This document shows positions 23,266 to 35,856 of a DNA stretch of 64,000 nt, in pieces. The translations under genes were made by a program, and so were the position numbers. The stretch is taken from NCBI GenBank assembly GCA_030280995.1, contig JASXTE010000011.1, forward strand, positions 1,180,501 through 1,244,500, written 5' to 3'. The notes beneath the pieces were generated by a model that saw only the letters and a list, made by a program, of their open reading frames with translations, did not search any database and was not told the DNA's origin. Position 1 is the first letter of the stretch; each line of letters opens with the position of its first letter. Source of the stretch: Hemileia vastatrix (Eukaryota > Basidiomycota > Pucciniomycetes > Pucciniales > Zaghouaniaceae).

Positions 23266-25851
23266 ATGTCTTCTGCTGTTGCTTCTGGATCTTCTCACCC
23301 TCTTACTCCCTCAGTTAGGATTGTTTCTTGGGATGGCCCAAAGTTTGATGGGGAGGAGGTTAAATGGTTCATTAGCAGGTATGAAGCTGCTGCTGCTGTT
23401 GATGGTGCTTCTCATGTGGATATGGTGAAGCAAGTTAGGTTTTTTATTGCTGATAGGGAGGTGGAAAAAGAGGTTATTGCTATTCAGGCATTTAAGGACA
23501 AGGATTGGGTTAAGCTTTCTAAAGCTATGGTTGATAGATGGGGTGTTAGGTTTACTATGTTGGACCTCAATAAAATTGTTGGAGACTGGCAAGAAAAAGG
23601 TGAAGTTTCTTCTATGGCAGACTTCAAAAAGCTGTGTGTTCAGTTTGATGAAGTAGTTGAATATCTTATTCTGGTGGACGAATTAGGGCATGAAAATTAA
23701 GCAAAAGATTTGTTTTGTTCAGCATGCAGCAGGGATATTCAAATGGACGTCTTGAAGGATCTTTCAAGAAAAGATTTAATGAAGGAACTGCCTAATGGTG
23801 AGCAAAAAATGCCGGCTCTGGAGGTTATCAAAGAGAACATTCAGGCCCATCTCAAGTTGTTAGAATTGGACAAATATCAAGAGTCCTACACTCAATATGT
23901 TAGCAAGGTTAGCAAAGGTTTGGCCAAAAACAACAATATTATGGTCAAAGCCCAGGAGGCCAAGAAGGCACAAATGGGATTACCTGCTGCTAAAGTGGAG
24001 GGCAATGTAGATAATAAGATGGTCAATCACTTGGCCGATTTAAGGAAACAGTTAAAAATATTTGTTCAAGAGACTGAGAAGGCCAATAAGGCCGCAATCG
24101 TTTCTTCATCAACATCGACTTCATATCAGTCTAGAGGGTATGAACGTTGAAATTATAATGGCAATAACAACGGTAACTGCTTCCCAGGCAATGGGAGAAA
24201 TGGTGGGAATGGTGGTAGTAGTTATAGAGGTGGCTACGATGAGCCAAAGGTGTGCTCCTATTGTAATAGGAGGGGGCACAGAGCAACAGTTTGTTTTGCT
24301 AATGATAAGGATCTGGATGCTGGGCAAGTTTTATTTGATGGTAAAGTTTATAAATTTCCTGATGGTTTGTTCATCAAGCCCAGTGATGGACAGTCTCCTT
24401 CTGATTTGGTCAGAAGAAAATTAACGGCTGAAAGGAGAGCCAGATTTGAAGAGATAAATTATGAAGATGTTAATGCCAAGGGTGGCAAAAATGGTAATGT
24501 TAATGGTGGAAAAGCTGAAAAATGTAAAGAGAAAGAGGTCAGTAAAGCCACATTTTCTACTTCTTTTGGAAGTTTAGAGCTGGCAACGGTTGCCCAAGTG
24601 GAGGGTAGTTGTATGGCCGGCGAATACAATGTTAATGCTGCTAGAAAAGCAGCTGCTACTAAGGAAAAGAGTAGCATTCAAAGCCAACTGAGGGCTAATC
24701 CTGGAAAGGCCAATAACAAAGTGAACCCTTACTCTAAAGACAAAAATTCTAGTGCTCAAACTGCCGCCAAAATATTGAACCCTTACTCTAAGGACAAATT
24801 ATATAAAATGCAGAAGGGGATTGCTGATATGGGGCCCCCTAGTTATGGCAAGTTTAATTTAAATGGTGAGCCTATGCCAGAGGATGATTCAGATTCTGAG
24901 GAGGACGTACCGTTGGTGTCTCTACCCAGACCAAGTTTTAGCAGTCCCATCCCAATGGAGGGTGTAAGAAGGACTAGCGATGAATCAGGATTAGTGCAAG
25001 AAGCTGGTGATGGAGTTAGGGTTATAGAAAGTGAAGATGGCTTGGTTGGACCTCAAGAGGTACCCAGGGCCAAGGTTGTTAAATCAAAGGTCCAGTATGA
25101 GCGGCAAGTAGTTTCTGGTCAAGCTAATGCGATGTTCGTAGTTTTGAATAGGGTTAATCAACTGAAGATTCCCTTATCTTTGGGGGAGTTATTTACAATT
25201 AGTCCGGTGCTTGCTGAAAAGTAAAAGAAGCATTTGACAAGGTGTTGGGTTTCCACTGGAGAGGTGGAATATATTTGTGAAAATGTTGAAAAGTTTGGGG
25301 AAGATGTAGATACACATTTTTCTGTTCCCCTGGGTTACCTGGTGGTAACTCTTAATGGTAAAGAAGTAAAGGCCTTGGTTGATTCAGGGTCTCAAATTAA
25401 TTTAATTTCATTGGAGCAAGCAACGAGTATAGGCTTTCCAATTAAAAGTGGAACTGGGGGAAACCTCAGAGGCATTGGAGGGCATGCAACAGAGCTGATG
25501 GGCACAGCTGAGCCTGTCAGGTTAGGCATTGGTGGATCTTTTGTTAAGGTTCACTTTTATGTGGCCAGAGGAGCAGTCAAAACTGTTCTTGGTGGTCCTT
25601 TTTTGATGGATTTTGAGGCCAGGATAGGGTATCAAGCTGGCATGGGTATTAGTTTGGAAATAACTGGTGAAGATATGCGGAGGTTACACATGTGGTTAGC
25701 GCCTCCTGGAGATGAAGGTTGGGAAACACGGCCAGGGATTACTACTCTGTGCCAGTGTTGTGTTTGCACCAAGAAGAGGCGTATAAAACGGACGGCTTCT
25801 GGTGAATTATGTTTGTTGGAAAGGGATGAATGCCCTCATTTTTTGGGGTAG
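23266..25851 (+). pseudogene. gag-pro: Ty3 element 1 gag-protease, broken
   Basis: Capsid/nucleocapsid and protease polyprotein of a Ty3/gypsy retrotransposon. One continuous frame runs from ATG 23266 to TAG 25849-25851, interrupted by TAA 23698-23700, TGA 24148-24150 and TAA 25222-25224. The N-terminal gag domain (VKWFISRYEAA...) aligns with element 2. A CCHC knuckle CSYCNRRGHRATVC (about 24253-24294) is intact. The protease region has the aspartic catalytic motif ALVDSGSQINLIS near 25370-25410 and a GGPFLMDF segment near 25590-25620. The same natural end (TRPG...C.C) is seen in element 2, suggesting that gag-pro and pol are separate reading frames in this family. The nonsense changes make this copy non-autonomous. 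Confidence 0.85.
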
Positions 25852-26060
25852 CAAGTGCTGATCACTCTAATGTTGTAATCTCTCCTCAGGATGAGATCCC
25901 GGATTGCAATAGGTCAGCTCACTTGGAGATAATTCAAGTGGATTCTCAATTATTTTCTTTTAATATTACTTTGGAGTGCAAATACATTTTGGACTTTTCT
26001 ATATGTTTATTGGATTTACCCTGTTTTTCTATTAAATTTTAGAATAGTGAAAAAGGCAAA

Positions 26061-29000
26061 ATGGGCCAAATTAGGTTGGATAAAAATTGGAAGGGTATGT
26101 TTCATGACCTCCAGCAAGAGGCTAAACTGCAAGTATCTCCTTCTATTATGGACCTCCAGCAAGAGGGTAAACTGCAAATATTGCATCAAAATCCAATTAA
26201 AAATCTCAGTATAATTAAAACACAAAAAAATAATTTATGTGAAAATGTTATTCCGGACCTCCAGCAAGAGGGTAAACTGCAAATATCACATCAAAATTTA
26301 ATTAAAAATTTTAGTATAATTAAAACACAAAAAAATAATTTATGTGAAAATGTTATTCCCGACCTCCAGCAAGAGGGTAAACTGCAAATATCACATCAAA
26401 ATTTGATTAAAAATCTCAGTATAATTAAAACACAAAAAAATAATTTATGTGAAAATGTTATTCCGGACCTTCAGCAAGAGGGTAAACTGCAAAAATCACA
26501 TCAAAACCCGATTTAAAATCTCAGTATAATTAAAACACAAAAAAATAATTTTTGTGAAAATTCAATTCCGGTCCTCCAGCAAGAGGTTAAACTGCCAACT
26601 TTCTTTATGGGCGATATACTGTTGGACAAGGGAAGCAAAGGTGTTGGAAAATCAGTTAATAAATTAGATGAGGGAAAGGAGAAAAGGGTAAAATTTAAAA
26701 ATGAAATAAAATATTTTTCTAATTTTTCTTATTCCGATTCTGACAATGAAGAATATTAATTTGATGAAATTTTTAATGGTGATACAAAAGTAAATGTTTT
26801 ACCTCAAGTTTATTTAGATGTGGAGCAGCCAAATATAAGAAAGTAGCAAATAAAGTTCAACCTCTTAATGAACCGCTACCTGCTGAATTAAATCCACCCT
26901 TGAGAAGACCAAGGTTATCAAGAGATCCTTATGAAAGTCCCTTGGTAAAGAATCTGCCAGAATTTTTTGAGACGTCAAGAATCACTTTTGAGAGACTGGG
27001 TGTTGTTAATTTTAGACCTGATGGTTGGTTGTCTGGAGAAGAGAAGAAGTTGTTGTTGGATGTGATGGTCAAGCGAGAGAAGGCCATTGCTTTTGTTGAA
27101 GAGGAGAGGGGTGTGCTGAAGCATTCCTATGGGGAGCCTTACAAGATTACTGTGGTATGTCATGAACCCTGGCAGCAGAAACTGATTCCTATTCCGGCTG
27201 CATTAAAAGAAGCCTATATTGAAGTTGTTAGAGAACGGATACGCACTGGACTGTATGAGAATCAAGAAACCGAATAGCAAGCTTAGAGTTGTTCATGACC
27301 TTAGGGAATTAAATAGGGTTACAATAAAGGATGCTGGGATACCGCCTAGTGCTGAGGAGTTTGTTGAAGCATTTTCAGGGAGAGTGTGTTATGGTTTGGG
27401 AGATATTATGGGTGGATATGATGAGAGTTACATCCGGACTCAAGGCCTCTCACTACATTCGATACGCCACTTGGGCTTTTACAGTTAACAAGATTACCTC
27501 AAGGAGCAACAAATTCAGTTGCAGTTTATCAAGCTCAGATGGCTTGGATCCTTCAAGACAAAATTCCACAATATGCTGGAATCTTTATAGATGATGGAGG
27601 AATTAAGGGACCAACAACCAACTATGATAACCAGGTGTTGGAAGAGAATCCCGGGATACACAAATTCATTTGGGAGTTTGCAATTACATTAGAAAGAATC
27701 TTGTTTCAAATTGAAGAGGCTGGTTTAACTCTTTCAGGTTCAAAATTTTCATGTTGTGTGCCACCCTTAGAAATATTAGGTCATGTGGTATGTAGAGAGG
27801 GTAGGATTATGTCCAAGAAGAAAGTTAACAAAATTCAGTCCTGGCCAAGACCCAAGAATACGACCAAAGTCTGAGGGTTTTTAGGTGTTTGCGTATATGT
27901 TAGAATGTTTATTAAGGACTTTTCTTCATTGGAAGCTCCATTGAGACGGTTAACAAGAAAGGATGCAGACTGGGAGTGGGATGAAGAGTGTGAGAAGGCG
28001 TTTGTGAAGTTGAAGGAGGTTGTGGGGAAGGATTTAGTCCTGCACAAGTTGGATTATGGAAAAGATGCTGGCAGAATTTATTTAGCAGTTGATTCAAGTC
28101 AGGTTGCAGCTGGGGCGGTTTTGTCTCAGATGGATAAAGCTGGTTGCATCAGGCCATTTAGCTATTAATCTGTAGTATTTACTGAGGTCAAATAAAGATA
28201 TTCTCAACCAAAATTGGAATTATGTGGTGTGGCAAAAATACTAAAGAAACTTCAGCATATTCTGTGGGGGCAACATTTTGAGTTGCAAGTGGATGCGAAA
28301 TCGTTAATCCAGATGATTAATTCCCCAAGTTTGCCAAACGCACCCATGACAAGATGGGTAGCTTTTATTCAACATTTTTTGTTTGATTTAGTTCATAAGC
28401 CTGGCAAAACTTCTACTATTCCAGATGGTTTATCAAGAAGACCACCCACTGAAGAAGATTCAGACTCAGAAGAGTTCGATGAAGATATACCTATTATCAA
28501 AGCCAGCTCTAAAGGAGCTGAAGACTTTCCATAACTCCCCCATGAGGTTAAACTGGCAGGACTATTGTGTTTAGATTATGGTGATGATGACCTCCACCAA
28601 GAGGATAAACTGGAAAATAGTTTTTATGTTAATAAAGGTGTTGGAAAAGGTGTAGATAAATTCGGTAGAGAGGAAATAGAAGAAGATGTGGTGTATGTAG
28701 AGGAAGATGAATTGGTAGTGTGGGATAGTAGTAAGTTAAGGAATGGTGTATATGTTGGAGAATTAGAGAATTTAAATAAAAAGGTGGATAAAGAGAAAGA
28801 GGTATTTTCAAATACGGTTTACAAAGGATCCAAAGGTTCAGAAGAAAAATGTCAACATAGCTCGATTAAAGATTTATTTAGGGGACAACGCTTGTTGGCT
28901 CATTCATGTGCAGGTGATATTGGTGATAGAGAAGTCCCTATTGATGTTATATTAATTGATTTTCAAGATGAAGTCTGGGGTCAGAATGGTTTTTATTTTT

Positions 29001-29828
29001 TGCTAGTCAAATATTTGTTGACTTTAGAGAGGCCAGAAGATTGTGAAGACGATGAATGGGCGGCTATCAAGAGGAAGTCATCTACGTTTTACCTATCTGG
29101 TTGATGTTAAATGAGGAGAAGGTATCCAAATCCTCAATTAGTTATAACTCAACAGAAAGGGCAAGAATTATTTTTGAAATCACTGCATGAAGATCTCGGG
29201 CATAGAGGCGTTGGAGAAACGTTTAGAAGAATTTCTGATCGATCTTGGTGGCCTGGAATGAAGATGGCTGTTAAACAGTGGGTTCAGTCATGCGAAGAAT
29301 GTCAAAGACGAAGTTATTTAAGGCCAAAAGAGCCTGGACGCACTACCGGAGAAAATACACTCTTTGGGAGAGTCAGTTTGGATGCCGTTCATATCAAAGA
29401 GGGACGGTATAAATATTTAATTGTAGCCAGAGACAACTTATCTAGTTGGGTAGAGGCAGCGCCTCTTATTAATTTGACTGCCAAAAATGTGGCAGAATTT
29501 TTGTTAAATAATTGGGTGTATCGATATGGAGTGATGAAATTGGTGACAGTAGATGGAGGTCCTGAGTTTGGGGCTGAGTTTAGAGAGGCTGTATCTAAAA
29601 TTGGATCAAAGTTTAGGGTAGCAACCCCATATTATCCTGAAGCTGAAGGCATGGTTGAAAGAGGGCATCAAGTTATTAAGGATGCTTTAGTTAAAATGTG
29701 TGGGACAAGTGCCGAAAAGTGGAGGCACTATTTACCTTTAGTTTTATTTGCTGATCAAATCACTGCCAAAATGACAACCAGATTTTCATCTTATGAACTT
29801 GTTTTTGGACAGAAAGCAGTTTTACCGG
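26061..29828 (+). pseudogene. pol: Ty3 element 1 pol (RT, RNase H, integrase), broken and truncated
   Basis: Reverse transcriptase, RNase H and integrase of Ty3 element 1, split over two frames with several stops (for example 26514-26516, 27872-27874, 28166-28168, 28532-28534, 29102-29104) and a frame change near 27250. RT motifs: VVHDLRELNR (about 27290), and FIDD, the YxDD-type catalytic pair, near 27583-27594. RNase H starts around 28060 (YLAVDSSQ) with LELCGVAKI near 28216. Integrase has an HHCC zinc-binding segment (about 29187-29310) and catalytic D, D, E in DAVH (about 29382), VTVDGGPEF (about 29550) and PEAEGMVERGHQ (about 29640). The protein stops abruptly at GQKAVLP because LTR sequence begins at 29829. 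The integrase C-terminus and 3' LTR are absent here. Confidence 0.85.
26155..26594 (+). repeat. 105-bp in-frame tandem repeat in Ty3 element 1
   Basis: Units begin at 26155, 26260, 26365, 26470 and 26575, with an exact period of 105 bp (35 codons). They encode a peptide beginning DLQQEGKLQ and continuing through an Asn/Ile/Lys-rich stretch. A further copy of the leading motif at 26110 precedes them. The repeat lies between protease and reverse transcriptase, where element 2 has its own, differently duplicated linker. Confidence 0.9.
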
Positions 29829-30920
29829 TGTAGACAATCCTATAGTACTAGCTATAGGCCTTGACCAAGGGAGTTGGAGCAAAACCAGAGAGAAAATCCC
29901 CTGTCCCTTTAGAAAAATAGAGTGAGATTTACGTGCTAAAGTAAGTTGGTTCCTGTTTTGTTAAAGCTCCTGTTTAACACACTTGACTGCTTGATGATCC
30001 AAGAAAGTAGTCCCCAGATAGACTACCAGACCAAAGAACTGAAATGTAGAACAAAGTCCACACCAGAGACAGCAAAGATACTTGATTTAGGCTGCAAATC
30101 CACACCGGAGACAGCAATAATACTTGCTATAGCTTGCAAGACTATAACAGAGAAAAAAGTTGCCAAAGTTAAGTTAAATGAAGAACTCACTTGCAACAAA
30201 CACAGCCAATTGTGGCCAGAAAACAGTGAAAACTGAGTGAGGAACAATGATATCACCTCCGGATGGTTGTATGATGATTAAGGTTGCCCCAAACTGTCTT
30301 TTTCACTATTTACACACAGACCACTATCTAAGAGCCCATGCACACCCACCAATCTGGCGCCTGTACCCACCAAATTGAATAAAAACCCCTCCTGAAGTGC
30401 TCCCCAACCTTCTAAAACAGAGGCGGGCGGGCCGCCGGATGGTGTAGGTGCCGCCTGAAGCGGCCCGGCCTCCCTGAAGCCAGAAAACCAACAAAAACCA
30501 CTAATCTACTTATAAAAATTAGCTACAACTACTAAAACCTTTAAAACACGGAATTTCACTATAACAACCTTGTGAAATGAAACATAGAGAAAAATTAGCT
30601 CTATCCAATGGTACTAAGCACTTAAACCTAAGACTTAAGTTTAGCCCGTAAAACACAAAAAACAAAATTAAACAGCAATCTTTTATAAATGAAAAATGAG
30701 GAAATGACCCCTTAAAACTCAGAATATGAAAAATGTCTACAAGACATAAAATATAGAGAAAACCAGGGCTATCCAATGATAGTACCCACATACCCGCAGA
30801 CCCAATATCCACTGAATAAAACCAGAAAAATACCCTATTCCTTAACAGATGTCAATTAAGACATGCACAAACAGCACCAAATCACACAACAAAGGCCCCT
30901 GCCAATGTTGGAAGACCACA
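29829..30920 (-). repeat. 3' LTR of Ty3 element 2
   Basis: 1092 bp, starting TGTAGACAATCC and ending GAAGACCACA on the plus strand. It is nearly identical to 41856-42947 and of the same length, with scattered substitutions. The plus-strand left end abuts element 1 integrase. Open frames inside it are shared by both LTRs through descent and are not considered genes. Confidence 0.95.
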
Positions 30921-31612
30921 TCCTCCCTCCACTTAAGAATGTCCACATTTTTTCTTCATCAAACCACCATGTTCAACCTTCTTACCAAATCTGCCTCTGA
31001 AATGGGTCCCTGCCAATACTGCATTGACAATAATTTAATCTGCGCCATGACACCACCTGTCCATCCATACAGAACGTCCTGCAATGTCTGCCAATCCAGA
31101 AGGAAGACCTGCCACAGACCTGGTCCATTTTCTTCCACAACAGATTCACCTCCACCTCAACCTGGTCCTTCTTCTGCCAGCACCAAATGATCTAGGCCAT
31201 CCATCCTGATACCCAGATTAATCAAAAAGCTCCACCCTTCCCAGAAGAGTGCCACAACCCATAAAAAAACTAGTTCCACCATCTCTGGTCCATCTGATGG
31301 TAAAGAACATTCATTTCTTCCTTCAACTTTAAAACTGATAACTTCTCAGTTCCTCCCTCTTCTGATAGTGATGATAACAATGTAGGATCCATTGCACCAC
31401 CAACACCAACGCACTTGCCCACTATCAAGGCCAAGTTCCAACAACACACATCTCAACAGAAACAACTTCTGCTTCACTACTTTCAATCCACTCCTGCTAG
31501 AGATCCACAGGACATTGAGAACAGAAGACACCTCATTCACCAGCTCAAGGCTAATTCTGAACACTTCATTTCATCTCTTGATTCCCTCTGTAGTTCCACT
31601 AGTACTTGAGTT
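30849..31612 (+). pseudogene. Antisense Cys-rich gene a inside Ty3 element 2
   Basis: Runs opposite to the retrotransposon sense strand, between integrase and 3' LTR; the start near 30849 lies inside the LTR and the Cys-rich part begins about 30999. Cysteine pattern: CQYCIDNNLIC, then SCNVCQSRRKTC (Cx2Cx6C...Cx2Cx6C with a basic RRK), a layout suggestive of a zinc-binding cluster. It is followed by a Ser/Pro-rich tail and, in another frame, a helical segment rich in Gln and Leu (about 31415-31609). It is broken by a stop near 31188-31190 and by frame changes. It is a likely paralogue of antisense gene b at 32373. Function is not known; similarity to Zn-cluster DNA-binding domains is only a visual impression. 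Confidence 0.5.
30921..30934 (-). other. Polypurine tract of Ty3 element 2
   Basis: On the minus strand GTGGAGGGAGGA lies immediately before the TGTGG start of the 3' LTR. This is the expected position and composition of the plus-strand primer for LTR retrotransposon replication. Confidence 0.75.
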
Positions 31613-31664
31613 TGATTCAGAAAGAAAAATTGACCACACCCTCTATAGGATTTAACCACAAAAA

Positions 31665-32225
31665 AACCCTTAGTTTTAAGTCTTGGGGGACCATCCGCAT
31701 TTTATAGTCTTGGGGGACTCAAAAACCCTCAGTTTAAAGTCTTGGGGGACTCAAAAACCTAAATCATAAACCCAGAACCAGAGATCAACCACATTAAGAC
31801 ACAGAGAAAAAACTAACATTCTGGGGTAATTGTAAATAGAGCAGCCAGCCCATCAATTACCCCCAAACTTGCCTTTTCTAAATTCGGAGGCTCCCCCTGT
31901 GGATACCCTTCACCAATCTTTCAAAACCAACTCCAACAACAAAAACTTTTCCCTCAGTTTATAGTCTTGGGGGACTTAACTAACAACAATCCTCAGTTTA
32001 AAGTCTTGGGGGACTAACACAGTGTTCAGTTTAAAGTCTTGACGGACTGGTCTTGATAAAATCTTGAAACCAGCCAGTTTAAAGTCTTGGAGGACTAACA
32101 GAAACCAGATTTCAGTTTAAAGTGTAGATGGACTGGTCTTGATAAAATCTTGAAACCAGCCAGTTTAAAGTCTTGGAGGACTAACAGAAACCAGATTTGA
32201 GTTTAAAGTCTTGATGGACTGGCAG
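31665..32225. repeat. Array of CAGTTTAAAGTCTTGGGGGACT motifs
   Basis: About nine copies of a 20-22-bp motif (plus-strand form CAGTTTAAAGTCTTGGGGGA with variants), with perfect or near-perfect copies starting near 31730, 31955, 31994, 32027, 32075, 32113, 32161 and 32200. Part of the array is a 2x repeat of a longer unit (about 32027-32110 versus 32113-32190). The region is non-coding in both directions and lies between the two antisense genes. Two more copies are at 34666 and 34928. Confidence 0.85.
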
Positions 32226-32372
32226 AATTTTCGCATAAAATAGATACAGCCAATTTCATACAGACCACCCCTAAAGCCAACCTGCTGAACTTCCACCTTC
32301 ACTTAATCATCTACCCATCACTGACAAAAATATCCTCCTATCCCTTTCCATCATCTTTTCTCACCACAGATC

Positions 32373-33927
32373 ATGGCTGGATCTCCTGAAATTAACCCTT
32401 CTACTCTCCCTTGCTTCACTGCTCCCAAGGACTATGCCTGCAAACAGTGCATCCACATGTGCAGACCTTGCACATTCACTCTTCCAACTCCTGAATCCAA
32501 ATTCTACAACAGGGCTTGTGATTCTTGCTATTCCAAAAAGAAAAGATGTGACAGAGATGCCAACTACCCTATTCCTCCTCCTTCAACTTCTCACAAATAC
32601 ATCTCTAGATCCCCTACCAGATCCCCAGAGCTTGGTCCTTCCTCTTCCTCTTTATCTTCAGCACCTTCCAGAAGATCCAGAAGCTCAGCTTCCAGAACTC
32701 TTCCCAAAAGACCAGCCTTAGCTTCCCAAGAAACTGCTTTTATCTCCGCCAAATTAGCTCCAAAAGATTCAAGATCAACTCCCAGGCTTCTAGACCACTT
32801 CCAAGCGGCCCGCCTGCCTCACTAGACAGTGAAAACCTGGCTCAGAATCTCCAAAAACAACCTGAAAACAGCCAAATTCCATCAATCAATGAAAACAACT
32901 CTACACAATCACCCCCCACTGCTCCCAGAGCAATGCAGCCAACTCTTACAAGGTCCAAAAACTTCAAATTTTCCCAAACTTCTAGGAGACCTTCCAGAGA
33001 ACCCCAAGAAGAAACCAGAACACCCCACACTGCACCCAAGCAACAACTTTGTCCTCAACTAACACAATGAAACTAAACCTCTCCTCTGTCAGCCAACTAT
33101 TCTTCTGACAGTTCCATCTCTTCAAAAGCTCCATCCATAAGAGATCAATCTGCTTCCAAATCACCCTTTCATGCTCCATCTTTTAAGAACCCTGGTACTC
33201 CATCACCAGAACCTCCTCCAGCTGAATCCAACAGAAATAACAACCACAACAACAACAACAATCCCACTGCTCCAACTAGGCCCCAGGAACATCAGCCCCC
33301 TAGTTCACCTTCTCAAAATCTTTCAGAGGAAGACCAAGAGAATCCATATCTTTCCCTAGTTGATCCACCCACTATGACCATTAAAAAATTGTCAGAGATC
33401 CAAATTCCAGCTGCTTAAAAATTTGATGAGCTTCCAATCTGTAAGTACCAAATTAATTATCCCATTTCTTCAACAAAAATAATTACTGATCCAATTCTTC
33501 TTGTCTAGTTGGCACCCTTCCTCCTGAATCTATTATTGGAGTTAACCAACCTCTTGAAACTTCTTTGAACCTGGATTATGGAGACATGAAGAAACACATA
33601 AGCACCATGTGTTCCACCATGCTAAAAGCCTTTGCCCTCCATGGACCTTTGAATGACTTTGAAAAATCCCTGAGAAAGCCCCTGTTGGACGACCACTGGA
33701 AAATGTCTAGGATCATTAAGCACACCCTCCAGAACTCTATTCCTGCCTCTTCTTCTTCTTCCTCCTCTGAACTTCCCTCTAATCCAATTCCTGACCATTA
33801 CAATCCCTATAATCTCTCCAGCAGGATGCACTTCAAAGAACACAGTGCTTCCCACAATCCCAACAAGAAACAAAAACGACATCACAATCCGGACCAGCCT
33901 CCAGAAGCTTCATCATCCAGACAATGA
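32373..33927 (+). pseudogene. Antisense spliced Cys-rich gene b inside Ty3 element 2
   Basis: Starts at ATG 32373, opposite to the retrotransposon. The N-terminus has a Cys pattern YACKQCIHMCRPC followed by ACDSCYSKKKRC, resembling a zinc cluster with a basic linker. A long Ser/Pro/Gln/Asn-rich middle follows. A canonical intron (GTAAGT 33441 to TAG 33508, with a CTGAT branch-like site) joins, in frame, ...KFDELPI to GTLPPESIIGVNQP. The last exon ends at TGA 33925-33927. It is damaged: a stop at 32823-32825, frame changes between about 32820 and 33090, and TAA 33416-33418 just before the intron. A real intron on this strand is strong evidence that the gene, not just an accidental frame, was once transcribed antisense to the element. 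Confidence 0.65.
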
Positions 33928-34099
33928 GCTCCTTCAAAAATATTAGAAACATAATAATAATATAAAACAATTAATAAAAATAATTTCAGAATTTTTTTTT
34001 TTTTTTCTATCTACTAATATACTAAAATTAAAAATTAATAAATAAAAATGAAATAAAATAAATGAAATAAAATGAAATAAAATAAAATAAAATATAGAA

Positions 34100-35200
34100 A
34101 ATAATACAAATGGTATCCCCCAACCAATTGATTAGCTGATCATCTGATACCTTACCCACATCCAAGTGCACCTTGATGTGGATACACAATTAAATCTTTT
34201 AAAATGATTAAGAGAAAACAAAAAAAAATTATTTAGAAATTCAGAAGATAATAAAAATAATGAAACACAGAAACAAATGAAATAAATAATAAATAAATAA
34301 TAAAAAAAAGAAAATAGTATTGCCCAGCAAATTGATGAGCCTTTCCCCACCAATGCTTGCCCACATCCAGGTGACCCTGATGTGGTAACACCCTATATTT
34401 TTGATTTTATAATTTTAAACAACCCCCATAAAAAATTAAAAGAAAAAAAAGAGAAAAAAAGAAAATAATCTAAAACTGCTATCTAGCAAAAACATAACTG
34501 CAAAATCAAAGACAGTCCAGCTCCATAGATGGTCCAATAAGAGAAAGTCCGGTCCAAAGAAAAGATCACTGGGTGGGCTCCCTCCAATAAGTAAAAATGA
34601 TGGGAGACCACCAGTGATCCACCACCAATCTGAAAGAACCAAAGATAAATAAGCCAAGCCCAAACCAGTTTAAAGTCATAGTGGACTTGTAACCTGAATA
34701 ATAAACAAAAGAACTGGAATTCAACTAGGAAAAACAAAATACTTGAGACAGACATTCTGGGGTAACTGTTCTGCAGAGCAGCCAGCTCATCAGTTACCCC
34801 CACACTTGCCAAAATAAAATCTAGAAGCCCCCCCTGGGTACCTTCTAACAAAAACACAACATCCAACACATAAAAACCAAAACGAATAAGAGTGAAGAGA
34901 CCAGTACATGAAAACCAGAGGAAATTCCAGTTTAAAGTCATAGAGGACTAAAACCTGTGAAAAGAAACCAATACTAGGGTTCAACCAAATTAAGAGAAAG
35001 GGTTGGAAACAGACAATCTGGGGTAACTGTTGATAGAGCAGCCAGCCCATCAGTCACCCCTACACTTTCCAGGATCAAATCTAGAAGCCCCACCCATGGG
35101 TACCTTCTAACAAAAAGTTTCCAACACAAAAGTTGCTCTGCAACACCACAAAAATTCAAAAAAAAAAAGAACGTTCCATAGTTTATCCTCATTGCGGAGT
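34100..35200 (-). repeat. Duplicated 3' non-coding units of Ty3 element 2
   Basis: A unit of about 260 bp containing CAGTTTAAAGTCATAG, ATTCTGGGGTAACTGTT and GGGTACCTTCTAACAAAAA occurs twice (about 34662-34860 and 34925-35120). A weaker third trace lies at about 31815-31910. A shorter, older duplication (CCCACATCCA..TGATGTGG) occupies 34130-34390. A (TAAAA)n microsatellite lies near 34048-34095. The region lies downstream of pol on the minus strand and shows no pol homology. Confidence 0.75.
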
Positions 35201-35219
35201 CAATCTTCTTCATGCCAAG

Positions 35220-35856
35220 TGCCTCTGGGATAACACCTCTTCACTTGGTCTGCAGCCACCCTCTTTTTAAAGACTGCACCATCCAACTCTTCCAAAACAT
35301 AAGAACCTCCAGACGCCTAAGATCTGACTCTGTAAGGTCCATTCCATCTGTCAGAAAACATTTTCCCCCACTGACTCTCCAAACTTCTATTATACACCAA
35401 AACCAAACAACCAGGTTTCAAGGGATTCCTTAGTCTATGAGCCAACTTCTTGTCCTAGTACCTGACTGATTGATTTCTAATCTTCATCATTCTAGAGTAT
35501 GCCTTCTCTTGACATTCCTCTCTACATTCCAACTGTTGCATCCTGGCACAGAGCAAATCTTCTGTTGAGCGCACGTCATCCCAATCAATTCCAAGATAAG
35601 AGACAGCTTCCAAGTCAACTGGTAGAACGGCTTTCTGACCAAACATTAACTCATAAGGAGAGTAGCCAGTTGTCCTCTTCACAGTGACCCTATCAGCAAA
35701 TAAAACCAAGGGTAAATAATGCCTCCACTTTTCAGCACTATCCCCACACATCTTCACCAAAGCATTCTTGATAACTTGATGGCCTCTTTCAATCATGCCT
35801 TCAGCTTCAGGATAAGACGGTGTAGCCACTCTAACTTTAGAGCCAACACTAGCCAC
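35220..35856 (-). pseudogene. pol: Ty3 element 2 integrase C-terminal part
   Basis: From 35856 downward the frame resumes the integrase core (PSYPEAEGMIERGHQ with the catalytic Glu) and continues through YSPYELMFGQKAVLPVDLEAV. An in-frame TAG near 35453-35455 (Trp-type codon changed) is followed by an open C-terminal module whose GPYRV-like stretch suggests a GPY/F DNA-binding domain. It ends around 35220. A one-base frame change separates this part from the upstream integrase near 35850. Confidence 0.75.

Noticed and set aside
23311..23592. Minus-strand open frame within gag of Ty3 element 1
   Set aside because: Shadow of the gag reading frame.
30519..30812. Hydrophobic open frame in the LTR, also present at 42515-42832
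   Set aside because: Shared because the two LTRs are copies; no other support for coding.
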